64,000 nucleotides of DNA from Bathynomus jamesi (Eukaryota; Arthropoda; Malacostraca; Isopoda; Cirolanidae). The translations under genes and the position numbers were made by a program. Positions 1 through 10,389 of the stretch are shown here, in pieces. The stretch covers positions 1 to 64,000 of the forward strand of contig JAJOZX010000197.1 of assembly GCA_023014485.1 (NCBI GenBank). Reading direction: 5' to 3'. The stretch's first letter is position 1, and the number at the start of each line of letters is the position of its first letter. The notes below the pieces were generated by a model. That model was not told the origin of the DNA and did no database searches. It saw only the letters and a list, made by a program, of their open reading frames with translations.

Positions 1-80
1 TGTAACAATACTCAACTACCAAAAAACCGATTTCAGCTGTGCATCACATGGGAATCTTACAGGTTTAGCAGCGAGGGAAT
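1..80. repeat. dispersed repeat, composite of two modules
   Basis: Bases 1-42 recur with a few mismatches at 8773-8813, and bases 39-80 recur at 5234-5274. Here the two modules are adjacent; downstream they are separated and in the opposite order. This suggests one repeat family broken up by rearrangement or insertion. No coding potential or terminal repeat is visible. Confidence 0.5.
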
Positions 81-655
81 TGATCAATTTTATTATTATT
101 TTATAGAATTATTCATTAGGTTTATTTAAAGTATATAAGTATAGATTTATAATTATTATACGAGTGTTAAAATTAAGAAAGATTTTTATTAATGTTATAA
201 ATTATTCAGTGAACAATTTTTTTTTTTCCCTAAAAAATTAAAAGTTAGAACAATTGGGATAAATTCTTTTAACTTTATCCACTGATCTAAAGTTTTAAAC
301 CTTTTGAATTAGGAGTATTATTTTTAATTATATTTTTAATCATTAAATTTTAATGAAAAAGAGGGCTTTATTTATTTCAATATGTGGTAATTTTATTAGA
401 TTTGGAAAAAGTAGCCAAAACTCACGAGTCATCATGTCATCTATCTTCATGGTTAAGGCAAGAATGTTTTCCCTCGTGCATCTTTTGCGGGAAAGAATGA
501 CTATTATAAACTAAAAATAAAAGTGAAGTAAATAATTTTAGTTGAAAAGTGCACTGAAAACTTTGAAACCAGCCTAACCCATACCAAAAACTAAAAAACT
601 TAAATAATCATTAAACTTCAAAAAAATTAATTTATAGTGAAAGTAATTAATTATT
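81..655. other. AT-rich stretch without recognised feature
   Basis: The stretch is AT-rich with short homopolymers. I see no open frame with family resemblance, no inverted repeat pair and no RNA gene in it. Confidence 0.5.
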
Positions 656-657
656 TA

Positions 658-1914
658 TCAGGTCATCCCATAAGTAATGTCGTTTTTTATGATAGATTAA
701 GTTTAAACTAGTCCTACTCAGTTTAAACAAATTTTCTGAATGTTATATCTAAGAGGAGATCTATTGTGTTTGCTACATACTTTACAGACCTTGACCAGTG
801 AAGACGGTGTTTTTGCTTTATGTGAACCCCTCATAAACATGGCAGCATTAGAAGAGCATATCAGGCATATAATGCTTTACGAGTTCAAAAAAGGGAATAG
901 TACAACTGAAGCAACGAAAAACATTCAGGATGTTTATGGCAATGATATTCTGCGTGTGAGGAAATGTCAAAGATGGTTTCAAAAGTTTAGGAATGGTGAC
1001 TGCCGTTTGACAGATGCAGCACGCTCTGGACGCCCTGCTGAGTTTGATGATGACCTGCTGTTAGCTGCATTTGAAGAAGAATGTTCAACAACTGTCGAAG
1101 AACTGGCCCAGAAACTCAATTCATCCCTGTCCACCATCCATCAACATTTGCAACAACAGGGAAAGTGCCTAAGTTAGGAAAATGGGTGCCACATGAATTG
1201 TCAGTAAACATTAGCACAGCTCTTCATTCCCGTGAACTCCAAGATCTGTTTTTGCACCATTTAGTGACTGGTGATGAAAAGTGGATACTGTACCAGAATG
1301 TTAAGCGCTGTCAACAGTGGGTTTGTGCCGGAGAACCAGTGACACCACAGCCAAAACCAAATGTTCACCCTCGGAAGGTGTTGGTTAGTGTTTAGTGGGA
1401 TAAAGGTGGTGTAATACACTTTGAAACCTTACCACACAACCAAACAATCACCGCTCAAGTCTACTGTCAACAACTGGATTGATTGAACACCACTAAAAGA
1501 AGAGAGACCACCTTTGGTTAATTGGAAAGGAATCGTGTTCCACCACAACAACGCACGTCCTCATACCACTCGGATCACTTCTGCAAAAATTGAGAAGCTT
1601 GGATGGGAAAAACTTCTATATCCTCCATATTCTCTTGACCTTGCGCCTTCAGATTATCATCTCTTCAGGAGTCTGCAAAACTATCTTGACGAGAAACAGT
1701 ATACTTCTTTAGATGACCTGCACACCAGTCTTTGTACATTTTTTGCCTCAAAACTGCCTGAATTTTATAAACATCGCATTGAAGAGCTTGTAGGATGTTG
1801 GCAGTGTCATTGATTCCGATGTAAAATATATACTAGATTAAAAAGTTTCAGTTGAGTTTTTTTTGTCCTTCAAATTCCGATCTAAAAAACGACATTACTT
1901 ATGGGATGACCTGA
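658..1914 (+). mobile_element. mariner DNA transposon, complete ends, dead transposase
   Basis: The two ends are perfect inverted repeats of about 32 bp, reading TCAGGTCATCCCATAAGTAA inward from the left. TA lies directly outside each end (656-657 and 1915-1916), the target duplication expected for Tc1/mariner. The palindrome actually extends a few bases further out, so the exact first base is uncertain by up to about 4 bp. The 1.26-kb length is normal for an autonomous mariner, but the transposase inside is broken. The intact termini mean it could still be a substrate for a related transposase supplied in trans. Confidence 0.9.
839..1813 (+). pseudogene. mariner transposase pseudogene (DD34D type)
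   Basis: The ATG at 839 opens a SETMAR-like helix-turn-helix region with the arthropod-type motif RKCQRWFQKFRNGD. The catalytic domain follows in another frame after a shift near 1150: TGDEKW holds the first Asp, and the usual HDNARPH block reads HNNARPH near 1540. The third Asp is in APSDYH. The second catalytic Asp is therefore replaced by Asn, from the bases seen. A TGG-to-TAG stop at about 1393 and further stops at 1475-1510 interrupt the middle. Length and domain order match a roughly 345-residue mariner transposase. It cannot make an active enzyme as written. Confidence 0.88.
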
Positions 1915-1948
1915 TAAATAATATATATTTTGCACAAGATTAAAGTTA

Positions 1949-3337
1949 CAGTGCCCGCGAAAAGTATCCGATCACTCAAGAAAATGCAATATTTTCCCTT
2001 GATATTCAGAGACACGTAATTCACTTTCTATTTGTTCTAGCGACATCTGGTAACTTTGAGGTTGCTCGCTGATATGAGAGCTATCCAACGCATTCTCAAA
2101 TTAGTGTTTTGGTAGCCTTCGTTGCGGGTGGCTGTGTCTCAAATTTGTCAGATTTCACTGTTTGTGTAAATTTCTTGATATTTTTTTTTTTTTGTACAGA
2201 AAGTGGTGTAAATAAAATTTATATATAATGTGTGCTAAAAAACAACTTAAGAGTGATTGTCGAGGTGCTATTGTTGCTTTGCATGCATGTGGGAAATCAC
2301 AGAGACAGATAGCTAAGGAATTAAACATATCCCAAAGTACCGTTAATTTATGGGTTTCACGGGCTAAGAACAATGGTGGCCTAACCACGCCAGTCCCTAA
2401 AAAACGATCTGGCAGACCGAGAAAAACAAATTCGCGAACAGACAAACTTATGAAACGTTTATTGAAAAACCCAACAATAACTGCGAAAGAAATAAAATTT
2501 AATATGAATAATTTGTTATCTGGTGTTTCTGAACGAACTATCCAGGAGCGGCTCCAAAAGAACTCGGATTACCATCTCGCCATGCTGCTAAGAAACCGTT
2601 CATTAATGAAAAAATGCGTAAAAAACGTGTCGCATTTTGTAAAAAATACATTCATTGGACTGTTGATGACTGGAAGGTGGTTTTATTTAGCGATGAGTCG
2701 ACATTTTTGACATTCAGAAGTTGTCCAAAAAAGGTTCGCCGGCCTATTGGCTCAAATAGGATGGACCCTAAATACACCCTAAAGACAATGAAACACCCTC
2801 CAAGTGTGATGGTTTGGGGTTGTTTCGGTTACTATGGGCGTGGAAACTTATATTTTCTTCCGAAGAACACAACTATGAATGGTGCACGGTATTTAGCAAT
2901 GCACAGGATAAACTTCCAATGGCAATGGCAATCCAAAGGACAAAAACATACATGCATGATGGTGCACCATGTCACAGGGCCAAAATAGTGACAAAATGGA
3001 TTACTGACAATAAATTTGATATTTTGGATTGGCCTGGTAATAGTCCAGATCTCAATCCGATAGAAATCTGTGGCTAATAATAAAAAATAAGGTTGAATGC
3101 CACGACACTGGCTCAGTCGAAAAATTACAAGAGGCCATCAAAAGGTATGGTGCAAGGAAATATCAGTGGAAGTTTGTCAAAACTTGATTAAATCCATGCC
3201 AAAACGTCTAGAACAAGTCATCCAAACCAAAGGACAGATGACAAAATACTAATATAAGGTTAGTATACATTTAAACATTGTTTTTTATGTAAAAAATACA
3301 AATTTCAAGGGTGATCAGATACTTTTCGCGGGCACTG
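1949..3337 (+). mobile_element. Tc1-like DNA transposon with complete TIRs
   Basis: Ends are 28-bp inverted repeats starting CAGTGCCCGCGAAAAGTATC, with one mismatch between the two copies and TA outside each (1947-1948, 3338-3339). The 1389-bp element lies only 32 bp after the mariner. Its single transposase gene is frameshifted. Confidence 0.92.
2228..3252 (+). pseudogene. Tc1 transposase pseudogene (DD34E)
   Basis: The ATG at 2228 starts a typical Tc1 paired-like DNA-binding region with a homeo-like helix (KSQRQIAKELNISQSTVN) and the GRPRK hook (residues about 55-65). The catalytic core reads FSDEST (first Asp), HDGAPCH (second Asp) and SPDLNPIE (Glu), the DD34E signature. The frame changes near 2575, near 2900 and again just after the PIE motif near 3070. 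All three catalytic residues remain, so it is damaged only by small indels. Length restored by eye would be about 340 residues, the family norm. Confidence 0.9.
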
Positions 3338-3444
3338 TATAATAAATTTAAAGGACTTGGAAAATCTCTCCCATCCCTTAAGGTCATATTGAAAAACTTG
3401 TCAGGGCAGAAAAAGGGTAAAACATGAAATTATATTTATTATTA

Positions 3445-4147
3445 TGAGTAGTGGTCAGAAAATAAGTTTATATGGTGTATAATTTCGTAACTAAAGGACC
3501 TACATTGATTAAGTTTGTATCAGGCAAATTCGTTAATCATTATTGGCAACACTGCGTATCAATTTGGCTGCCATCTACCGTACATTGGTTATATGGGTCA
3601 GTTGAACATGGCAGCTCAACTGGAAATGCCCTGTCATTTTTGCAATGATATTCCGAGTCTGTCAGTGGTCAAGAATTTCTTGAGTGCATTGTCACGGGAG
3701 ATGAGACATGGATTAATCACCATACTCCAGAAACAAAACATGCCAGCATGGAATGGAAACACCCTGGGTCCCTGCGACTAAAGTAGTTTAAGATTGTGAG
3801 GTCCACTGGCAAAGTGATGGTTACCGTGGTTTGGAACCACAAAGGCATTTTGCTCACAGACTTCATGCAAAAAGGCACAACAATCAATGCAGCTGCATAT
3901 TGTTCAACATTGGAATGCTTATGAGTGGCCATTAAATGTAAATATCCTGGACTGCTCCACAGGGCAGGGCACTGTTCCAGTTGAGCCACCATGTTCAACC
4001 GACTCTTATAACCAATGTACAGTAGATGGAAACAAAATCAACATGCAGTGTTGCCAACAATGATTAATGAATTCACCCGATACAATCAATGTAGGTCCTT
4101 CAGTTACAAAATTATACACGGTTAGCTTATTTTCTGACCACCTCTCG
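3445..4147 (+). mobile_element. mariner deletion derivative with long TIRs
   Basis: Inverted arms of about 180 bp (3445-3625 and 3970-4147) align with scattered mismatches, and TA flanks both ends (3443-3444, 4148-4149). The centre keeps a piece of mariner transposase. The 703-bp length and missing N- and C-terminal coding parts make it non-autonomous. Confidence 0.82.
3688..3930 (+). pseudogene. mariner transposase catalytic fragment
   Basis: The translation VTGDETWINHHTPETK followed by SMEWKHP is the block around the first catalytic Asp of SETMAR-like transposases. In a shifted frame it continues as GKVMVTVVWNHKGILL and FMQKGTTINAAAYC. The second and third catalytic Asp are absent because the internal deletion joins straight into the right arm. 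It is a remnant only. Confidence 0.85.
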
Positions 4148-4149
4148 TA

Positions 4150-4459
4150 TAAATGATATAGGGTAGTACCACCACCACTTGACTCAGTAGGCCTACAAGG
4201 GATCAAACTCCTTTCTAAAAAAATCCCTCCTGACACCACTCCATTACATACAAATGGGTAATGCTTGTCATTTGGTTGTTGGCATCCATTACCAATACTA
4301 AATTGTAGGTTGACCCTGCCTCACAGCAACTTTATACACCTGGCTAATCAGGGTAAAACTTTTAATACCCAGGTCAGTTGTAAAGTCTAGGTTGGTATGT
4401 TACTTAATTTCCCATGTCACCACCTTTTGGCCAATCAGGGATCATGTTCACTGTCAAAT
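4150..4459. other. no recognised feature
   Basis: Between the mariner derivative and the CR1 remnant I see no open frame, inverted repeat or tandem array that I can support. Confidence 0.4.
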
Positions 4460-4469
4460 AAACAGGTGG

Positions 4470-5076
4470 CCACAAATTCCATCTGCCATTTACTAGCCCA
4501 AGCAACTAATCTATCAAGATCTTTTTGTTGTTTATAGAATTTTTTACATTTGCAACTTGGGCACCTACTTTTTGTCATCTGAAAATTTAGTTATTTTACT
4601 ACATACTTCCTTCTCTAAATCATTTAGATATTCAAGTCATAAGCTATATTTTATAATCAATTTTGCAAAAATATCAATCTCAAGTCAGCTAATTAACATG
4701 AAACTATTTATAGAGCTACTAAAGTAGCCTACCTAACTTAAGCTAAGAATATAACACTATTTACAATCTACAAACTCTTTCATTTATGAAAGCATCCAAA
4801 TTTTTCTTAAAATGAAGGAGCTACTATTTACCATATCATATGGCAAGTCATTCCAAAAATCTACTACAATACTCTATGATTAAGTATTTTCATAGATCCA
4901 GTCTATAAGTATTTTCTGATTTTCTTATTATACCCTTCAGTTCTGCCATCAGACTAAGAAAAAATTAGATCTAAATTGCCCAACGCTAAAAACATTTTGA
5001 ACATATCTATCATAGCTCCCCTCAAACAATACCCAATCTCTCAAAATTAAATTAAGATTACTTTGTTCTTCATCTT
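4470..5076 (-). pseudogene. CR1-type LINE reverse transcriptase 3-prime remnant
   Basis: Reading the minus strand gives FSDDKK (the FADDTK catalytic box, damaged), then KDLDRLVAWASKWQMEF and, after many stops, RGAMIDMFKMF and VVDFWNDLPYDMVNSSS. This is the order of the RT active site, thumb and C-terminal motif of CR1-like ORF2, as in the better preserved copy at 57.1-58.8 kb. Stops and shifts are frequent, so this is an old 5-prime-truncated insertion. Confidence 0.75.
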
Positions 5077-5554
5077 GTAACCATTATTATACCCAATTTA
5101 TGACTGAGCCCAATATCACAGGGGCTTTTAGTTTATATAGAAGTATACCACATGAAGCCTTGTCAAGACTTCAAATATTAATTGTTCATATTGCCCAAAA
5201 CTTTAACAGAAAACAAGAATTTTCCAAAAATGGGTGCATCACATGGGAATTTTACAGATCTAGTAGCAAGGGAATCTGTGTACAAAATCCAGATTTCTTG
5301 GGTACAAAATTTAAAATCTTGTTTAATTTCATAATTTTAATACTGTCAACATATTGGAGTGCAAACTTGGTGCAGTGTCATATTTCCACATTTAGCTACG
5401 TAATATTAAATTTTACAGAGACTAGATTACATGGAAGGCTACCATAATGGCCTACTAGATTGGTTCAAAATGGGCCACCAGATAAAGAGTATATGAAAAT
5501 ATTAATTGAGCAGGTCATTTTTGAATTGTATAAAACCAACTACATTGCTTCATA
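5077..5554. other. no recognised gene; contains a short dispersed repeat
   Basis: A 115-codon open frame at 5100-5447 has no family resemblance and unremarkable composition, so I do not call it. Bases 5234-5274 match the repeat module at 39-80. Confidence 0.4.
5234..5274 (+). repeat. dispersed repeat copy (matches 39-80)
   Basis: About 41 bp match bases 39-80 with a handful of mismatches, around the core GTGCATCACATGGGAAT. Confidence 0.55.
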
Positions 5555-5698
5555 GATACTTGGGTACTTGGGTACTTACGTATTAACAGGGGGCCACCAC
5601 ATATTGATGATTGGTTAGGTTAAGTTGTAATATTTTCGTTAGTTGAAAATTTCTAATACATAATTTTTTAAATAGCAATATTTTTTAAAATATTTTTT

Positions 5699-5904
5699 GG
5701 TACTTTTGCATTATCCTCCCAACACTTAATTTTTTTTTAAGCTGGCTAACTACGGCTAATGCCTGTGGTGGGCTGTTTTTAACCTAACATAACATAACCT
5801 AACCCCAATACTAATTTTTTTTATAATGGAAGGAAAATAAAGTACCATAACCAAAACAACATTATATAAAAAAATTAGTGTTGGGAGGATAATGCAAAAG
5901 AACC
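5699..5904. mobile_element. 206-bp MITE nested in the Merlin element
   Basis: Arms of about 37 bp (GGTACTTTTGCATTATCCTC and its complement) are near-identical inverted repeats. TATTTTTT lies directly outside both ends (5691-5698, 5905-5912), an 8-bp duplication like that of Merlin. The interior has TAACCTAACCC-like short repeats and no coding. Confidence 0.8.
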
Positions 5905-5956
5905 TATTTTTTTATACAATTTCCTGAAAAAAAATATTTTTTTTTAGGCTTATTCA

Positions 5957-6757
5957 TGATGAAAATTTGGGATCTACCAAGTGAGGATGCGATCTCTTTT
6001 TTGCAAGCCAAAGAAATTCTACCTGCTGAATGTATATGCAAAAAAAGGTCACAAGATGAAGCTGTACTTTGGGGAAAGAATTCAATGGTGCTGTAATATT
6101 AGAAGTTGCCATAGTAAAGTAAATATGCACGTTGGGAACTCATTTATGGGATCATGGCTTCCTTTTGTAACTCTCTATTTTATTTACTGCTAGTCAGAAG
6201 AAATGACTTCAATAGATTGGTGCCACTGACAATTGGACATGGTGGACAAAACTACTATACTGTAGACTGGAATAATTACCTCAGAGAAGTGTGCGACTGT
6301 GTGTAGATGCTCTAAAAGCACAGTCAATTAAGAAAATTGGCAGTGATAATTTAATTGTAGAGATCGACGAAAGCCTCTTTAGTAAACGAAAGAACAATGC
6401 CAGTCATCAACTTCCACAGCAATGGATATTTGGAGGTATTTGTCGTCAAACTAAAGAATGCTTTTTACTTCAAGTTCCTGATCATACTGCTTCCACCCTA
6501 ATGGAGGCTATAAAAAACTATCTCTCGGGGATCAATAATTTACTCATACTCATGGCCATCATACATATTAGAACATCTAGCAGTCAGGATTTCAACACTT
6601 TAAAGTTAACCACAAGTACAATTTCGTCAACCCAGAAACTGGTATTCACACACAAGAGATCAAAAGGCTCTGGGGATCAGCTAAGTGGAGAAATAAAAAG
6701 CATCAAGGCACTGCACGCCATCACCTAGAGTCATATCTTGCTGAATTTATGGGGTGA
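5957..6757 (+). pseudogene. Merlin transposase pseudogene
   Basis: The N-terminal part keeps a cysteine/histidine-rich stretch (CCNIRSCH). Then comes YYTVDWNNYLREVC, followed by EIDESLFSKRKNN with the first catalytic acidic residue near 6362 and QQWIFGGICR. After a frameshift near 6530 the second block reads YSYSWPSY where YSDSWPSY is expected. The third block reads HTQEIKRLWGSAKW where IERLW is expected. On this reading the second catalytic Asp is Tyr and the catalytic Glu is Lys, so the enzyme is dead apart from the indels. Extent and order fit the IS1016-like DDE domain of Merlin. Confidence 0.85.
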
Positions 6758-7271
6758 CAGTTGGTACATAATCACGATCCATTGAATTCCATTCTTAATG
6801 CTATTAAAAATTTTTGGCCTCCAGAAACAAATGTTTCTAATGTGTAACATGTATTAATCATTGTAAATATTTCAAATATAAATAATTGTAAATATTTTTA
6901 AAAATATGATGTATTAGAAATTTTCAACTAACGAAAATATTACGACAACCTAACCAATCATCAATATGTGGTGCCCCCCCCCCCCCCAATTAATACGTAA
7001 GTACTGATACTTGTTTGGTTAGGTTAAGACCATCTTATTTGGAAGGTAATTATTGAATGTTTCACCAACACTGAAATTAATATATCACACACATTTTTTT
7101 TATGTAATTTGGTGTTCTGTTCAAATATGACCTTTATATCTTGCACAAATGAATCAAAAAGTTATGAAACAGTTTTCCTATATTTTGGTTCATTTTCACT
7201 AGAAATGAAGGTCATATATGAACCAAACACAAAAACCAAATAGGCTAGGAAAATAAATAAATAAATATATA

Positions 7272-7845
7272 CCGGGTGTCTGAGAATTATCTGTACAATT
7301 TTTGGCTGTTATTAAAAGTCAACCATGAAGTGTAGAAATTCCAGTGTTGTCCCATTTTACAGAGAATCTCATTAAGTTTTTTCTGATACCACGTTTTGAC
7401 AAGTTTTTTTAGAAATGTACGCAGGTGACAGACATTGATGATTTAAAAGCAAGAATCACAGCTGCTATTGAGCGAATTGATGTGGATATGCTGCAGCGTA
7501 CATGGCAACATTTGGAGTATCGATTGGATGTTTTGCGAATCACTAATGGTGCACATATCGAATGTTTGTAACAACGTTACTTTAATTAAAGAAACTTTTG
7601 AAAATACAGATTCTAAATAATCTTGTTTAAGAATTTTACGCGTGTTATCAAGAATTTTATTAAAAGATGAAGTTGTACAAATAATGTTCGGACACACTGG
7701 AATTTCTAAAAAACTTGTCAAAACTTGGTATCAGAAAAAACTTAATGAGATTCTCTGTAAAATGGGACAACACTGGAATTTCTACACTTCATGGTTGACT
7801 TTTAATAATAGCCAAAAATTGTACAGATAATTCTTGGACACCCTG
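7272..7845 (+). mobile_element. mariner-type MITE with 145-bp TIRs
   Basis: Left and right arms of about 145 bp are inverted copies (outer end CCGGGTGTCTGAGAATTATC on the left, CAGGGTGTCCAAGAATTATC on the right). TA is present at both ends (7270-7271, 7846-7847). A transposase tail is kept between the arms. A TA microsatellite follows at 7846-7862. Confidence 0.87.
7425..7571 (+). pseudogene. C-terminal tail of a mariner/IS630-type transposase
   Basis: Forty-eight codons end with YRLDVLRITNGAHIE and a stop. This is the C-terminal signature shared by many arthropod IS630/mariner transposases. The catalytic domain is missing, so the element is non-autonomous. The same kind of tail closes the small frame at 35925-36188. 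Confidence 0.8.
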
Positions 7846-7956
7846 TATATATATATATATATAAAAACAACCTTAACATGCGTATTCTCCGATTGCGTAT
7901 ACTAACCTGAGAGGTAGGGGGGGCAAAATGATAATATATACGTACTAAACTTGGTA

Positions 7957-8524
7957 CAGTGGACCCCCGATTTGAGTACGCTCATCCATAGGCTCCTATT
8001 GACTCGACTTGAGTAGAAAACTCGATTTGAGTACACCAGCCGGCTTGTTTGAGGACAAGGTCATGAGCTACTTTAAGTCATTCATAGTAAACAGGCAGAA
8101 GCAACAGAAAATTGATGCTTATTTCTCAAGCCCTCAAGTCCCCAACCCTCTACCTCTTCCATGTCATTGGCTGTGGGCCTAAGAACGCCTAGCCCTGATG
8201 AGTTACCAGACATCATCATGGAAGGACTCTCTCCCTCCAAGCAATAATTCCTCCCCTCCATTCCTCATCTGGAACTTCCAGCACATCAAGCAAGACTCCT
8301 ACAGGATTATTCTATTTTGTCTATATTGTACGGTATGTATTTTGTATTCTATTCTGTCTATTTTTAATACAATTACTAAGTTTCATAGGGCAATTTCTAT
8401 AGAAAAAGTAGGGGTAGGGTGAAATTTTTGGGTTTTGGAACGAATTAATTAATTCCCATAGGTTAAGTTCGATTTGAGTACGCCATGCTGGAACGGATTA
8501 CATACTCAAATCGGGGGTCCACTG
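7957..8524 (+). mobile_element. pogo/Tigger-like derivative
   Basis: Inverted ends of 23-26 bp start CAGTGGACCCCCGATTTGAG and are flanked by TA (7955-7956, 8525-8526). Inside, a translation contains RQKQQKIDAYFS, resembling the acidic C-terminal tail of Tigger/Jerky transposases. The DDE domain is absent. The Tigger assignment rests on the end sequence, TA duplication and this tail. Confidence 0.75.
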
Positions 8525-8875
8525 TAATTATTTCATTGGCCTTCAAGGTCACTATTGGTGAAACATTCAATAATAACCATTTGCAATATTGCAATTATTA
8601 TTGAATACATAGCCAGTTTCAACCAATTATGAGCCATTATCAGCCTGCCTTGGGACTTTTACAATTGGCAGTTTTTTTCCATGGGACATTATGGCCATCA
8701 ACTGATTATACTAGGTTAGGTGGTCAATTTAGATTGGTTAATTAGGTATTTCCCACAACCAATTAGGATCTTTGTAACAATGTTCAACTGCCAAAAAACT
8801 GATTTCAGCTGCGAAAAAATATTTGACCCATTTTAATCCAAACTCTACCAAGTTCTGCTAACTGTGGTACTAGGA
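8525..8875. other. intergenic, one dispersed repeat
   Basis: Bases 8547-8583 are an inverted match to 7042-7078 (around GTGAAACATTCAATAAT), and 8773-8813 repeats the first 42 bases of the window. No gene is seen. Confidence 0.45.
8773..8813 (+). repeat. dispersed repeat copy (matches 1-42)
   Basis: About 41 bp match the window start with three or four differences, around TGTAACAAT and AAAAAACTGATTTCAGCTG. Confidence 0.55.
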
Positions 8876-9442
8876 TTAGGGTAACCAGCTACAGTTCCGT
8901 ATTACCCGCCATATTTTTTTTATCAAAAAATAGTTTCATATATATATTTTATTAAAAACTTGGTGCTTTTTGTTTAATTGGGTGCTTTATTAAATTTTTT
9001 GGTTAATATTTGTTTTAATGCTTTGTTCATTTTCGATAGAAGGAGACATTCTATGACAATTTAACATATAAATTCATATTCAGGACACCTTGAAACCTCA
9101 GGGAAACTGATAAAAATCAAGGAAATATAATAATTATTTTTTATGAAAAATAAATTTTTTTTTTTAAATTTAGACGTAAAAAGCAGCCATTATAGGCCAT
9201 TGACCGAGTATTTAGCTTTTAACGCTGTTAAAATTTTAATGAACGTCGCCCTCTCCAGTTTTATAGGGAGACATCTCGTGGCAAAATTAGGAAACATAGG
9301 TCAAAACAACCAATTAAAAATCATTTTTGTTTCACGTGACCTTATCCGACCAATCAGAGACGTACATTTTGAATCTCTCATAATGCATACTCATTCAAGA
9401 ATGCTTTTTCAGTCTGGTTTTCATTATGGTGTGCAGAGGTTG

Positions 9443-9762
9443 TGATTGCCTGGGTTCTTGGTACCTTGGAACGCAGATCCAAAAAACTACTGTTGTTTGC
9501 AGTTCCTCAGAGAGACGCAACAACTCTTGTTCGCCTGATCCAGCAACATATTAGGCCTGGGACTACAATCTATTCCGACGAGTGGCGTGCGTATTCTCAA
9601 CTTGGAAATCTAGGCTACATTCACCGGACAGTCAACCATTCACAGCGGTTCGTGGAAGACACTGTTCACATTCAAAATATTGAGCGTTGTTGGAAAGATG
9701 TGAAAATCTGGATATTACGGTCTAGCAACAAAACCCAATCAGTTCAGGTCAGGTCTGTTTAG
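9443..9762 (+). pseudogene. Merlin (IS1016-type) transposase fragment
   Basis: The frame reads AWVLGTLERRSKKLLLFAVP, then YSDEWRAYSQLGNLGY (second catalytic Asp) and NHSQRF, then HIQNIERCWKDVK (catalytic Glu). This is the second half of an ISXO2-like DDE domain. The part with the first Asp is missing: the upstream frame (9143-9445) shows no matching motif. The C-terminus runs into the satellite and stops there. Both visible catalytic residues are intact, unlike the copy at 5957-6757. Confidence 0.85.
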
Positions 9763-10206
9763 GTCAGGTCAGGTCTGTTTAGGTCAGGTCAGGTCTGTTT
9801 AGGTCAGGTCAGGTCTGTTTAGGTCAGGTCAGGTCTGTTTAGGTTAGGTCAGGTCAGGTCTGTTTAGGTTAGGTCAGGTCAGGTCTGTTTAGGTTAGGTC
9901 AGGTCAGGTCTGTTTAGGTCAGGTCTGTTTAGGTTAGGTCAGGTCTGTTTAGGTTAGGTCAGGTCTGTTTAGGTTAGGTCAGGTCTGTTTAGGTTAGGTC
10001 AGGTCTGTTTAGGTTAGGTCAGGTCTGTTTAGGTTAGGTCAGGTCTGTTTAGGTTAGGTCAGGTCTGTTTAGGTTAGGTCAGGTCTGTTTAGGTTAGGTC
10101 AGGTCTGTTTAGGTTAGGTCAGGTCTGTTTAGGTTAGGTCAGGTCTGTTTAGGTTAGGTCAGGTCTGTTTAGGTTAGGTCAGGTCTGTTTAGGTTAGGTC
10201 AGGTCT
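9743..10206 (+). repeat. 20-bp satellite array
   Basis: About 23-25 tandem copies of a 15-20-bp unit, mostly AGGTCAGGTCTGTTTAGGTT; early units read AGGTC instead of AGGTT and some lack 5 bp. The array is bounded by the transposase fragment on the left and the hairpin on the right. TTAGG occurs once per mature unit. Confidence 0.95.
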
Positions 10207-10389
10207 GAACCAAAACACATTTTTCTGGTGTGATTTGCTCAAATCTGAACTTCGTTTCTTTGGGAAATGAGCCATTTTTGAGAAATTTTCAATTTTAAAA
10301 TTCCTCAAAAACGGCTCATTTCCCAAAGAAACGAAGTTCAGATTTGAACAAATCACACCACAAAACATCAGGAAAATGTGTTTTGGTTC
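10207..10389. repeat. long near-perfect hairpin
   Basis: Arms 10207-10284 and 10303-10389 are inverted copies with very few differences and one 9-bp gap, separated by a loop of about 18 bp. The arm contains AATCTGAACTTCG and GGAAATGAGCC with TTTTTGAG, which align to the arms of the hairpins at 53441-53638, 54572-54770 and 61091-61289. Confidence 0.9.

Larger units (their letters stand above)
5563..7005 (+). mobile_element. Merlin DNA transposon with 8-bp TSD
   Basis: The ends form an inverted repeat (GTACTTACGTATTAA, then a G/C run, then CACCACATATTGATGATTGG and on into TAATATTTTCGTTAGTTG) of about 90 bp. The octamer GATACTTG lies immediately outside at 5555-5562 and 7006-7013, a perfect 8-bp target duplication, as known for Merlin (8-9 bp). 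The element encodes an IS1016/ISXO2-like transposase. A poly-C run of 14 interrupts the right arm, and a smaller element is nested at 5699-5904. Confidence 0.88.

Noticed and set aside
5100..5447. 115-codon open frame
   Set aside because: No motif or family resemblance, AT-rich composition, and it overlaps a dispersed repeat; probably chance.
9743..10206. CRISPR-like or telomeric array
   Set aside because: Units are contiguous with no spacers, so it is not CRISPR; the unit is not pure TTAGG, so it is a satellite rather than telomere.
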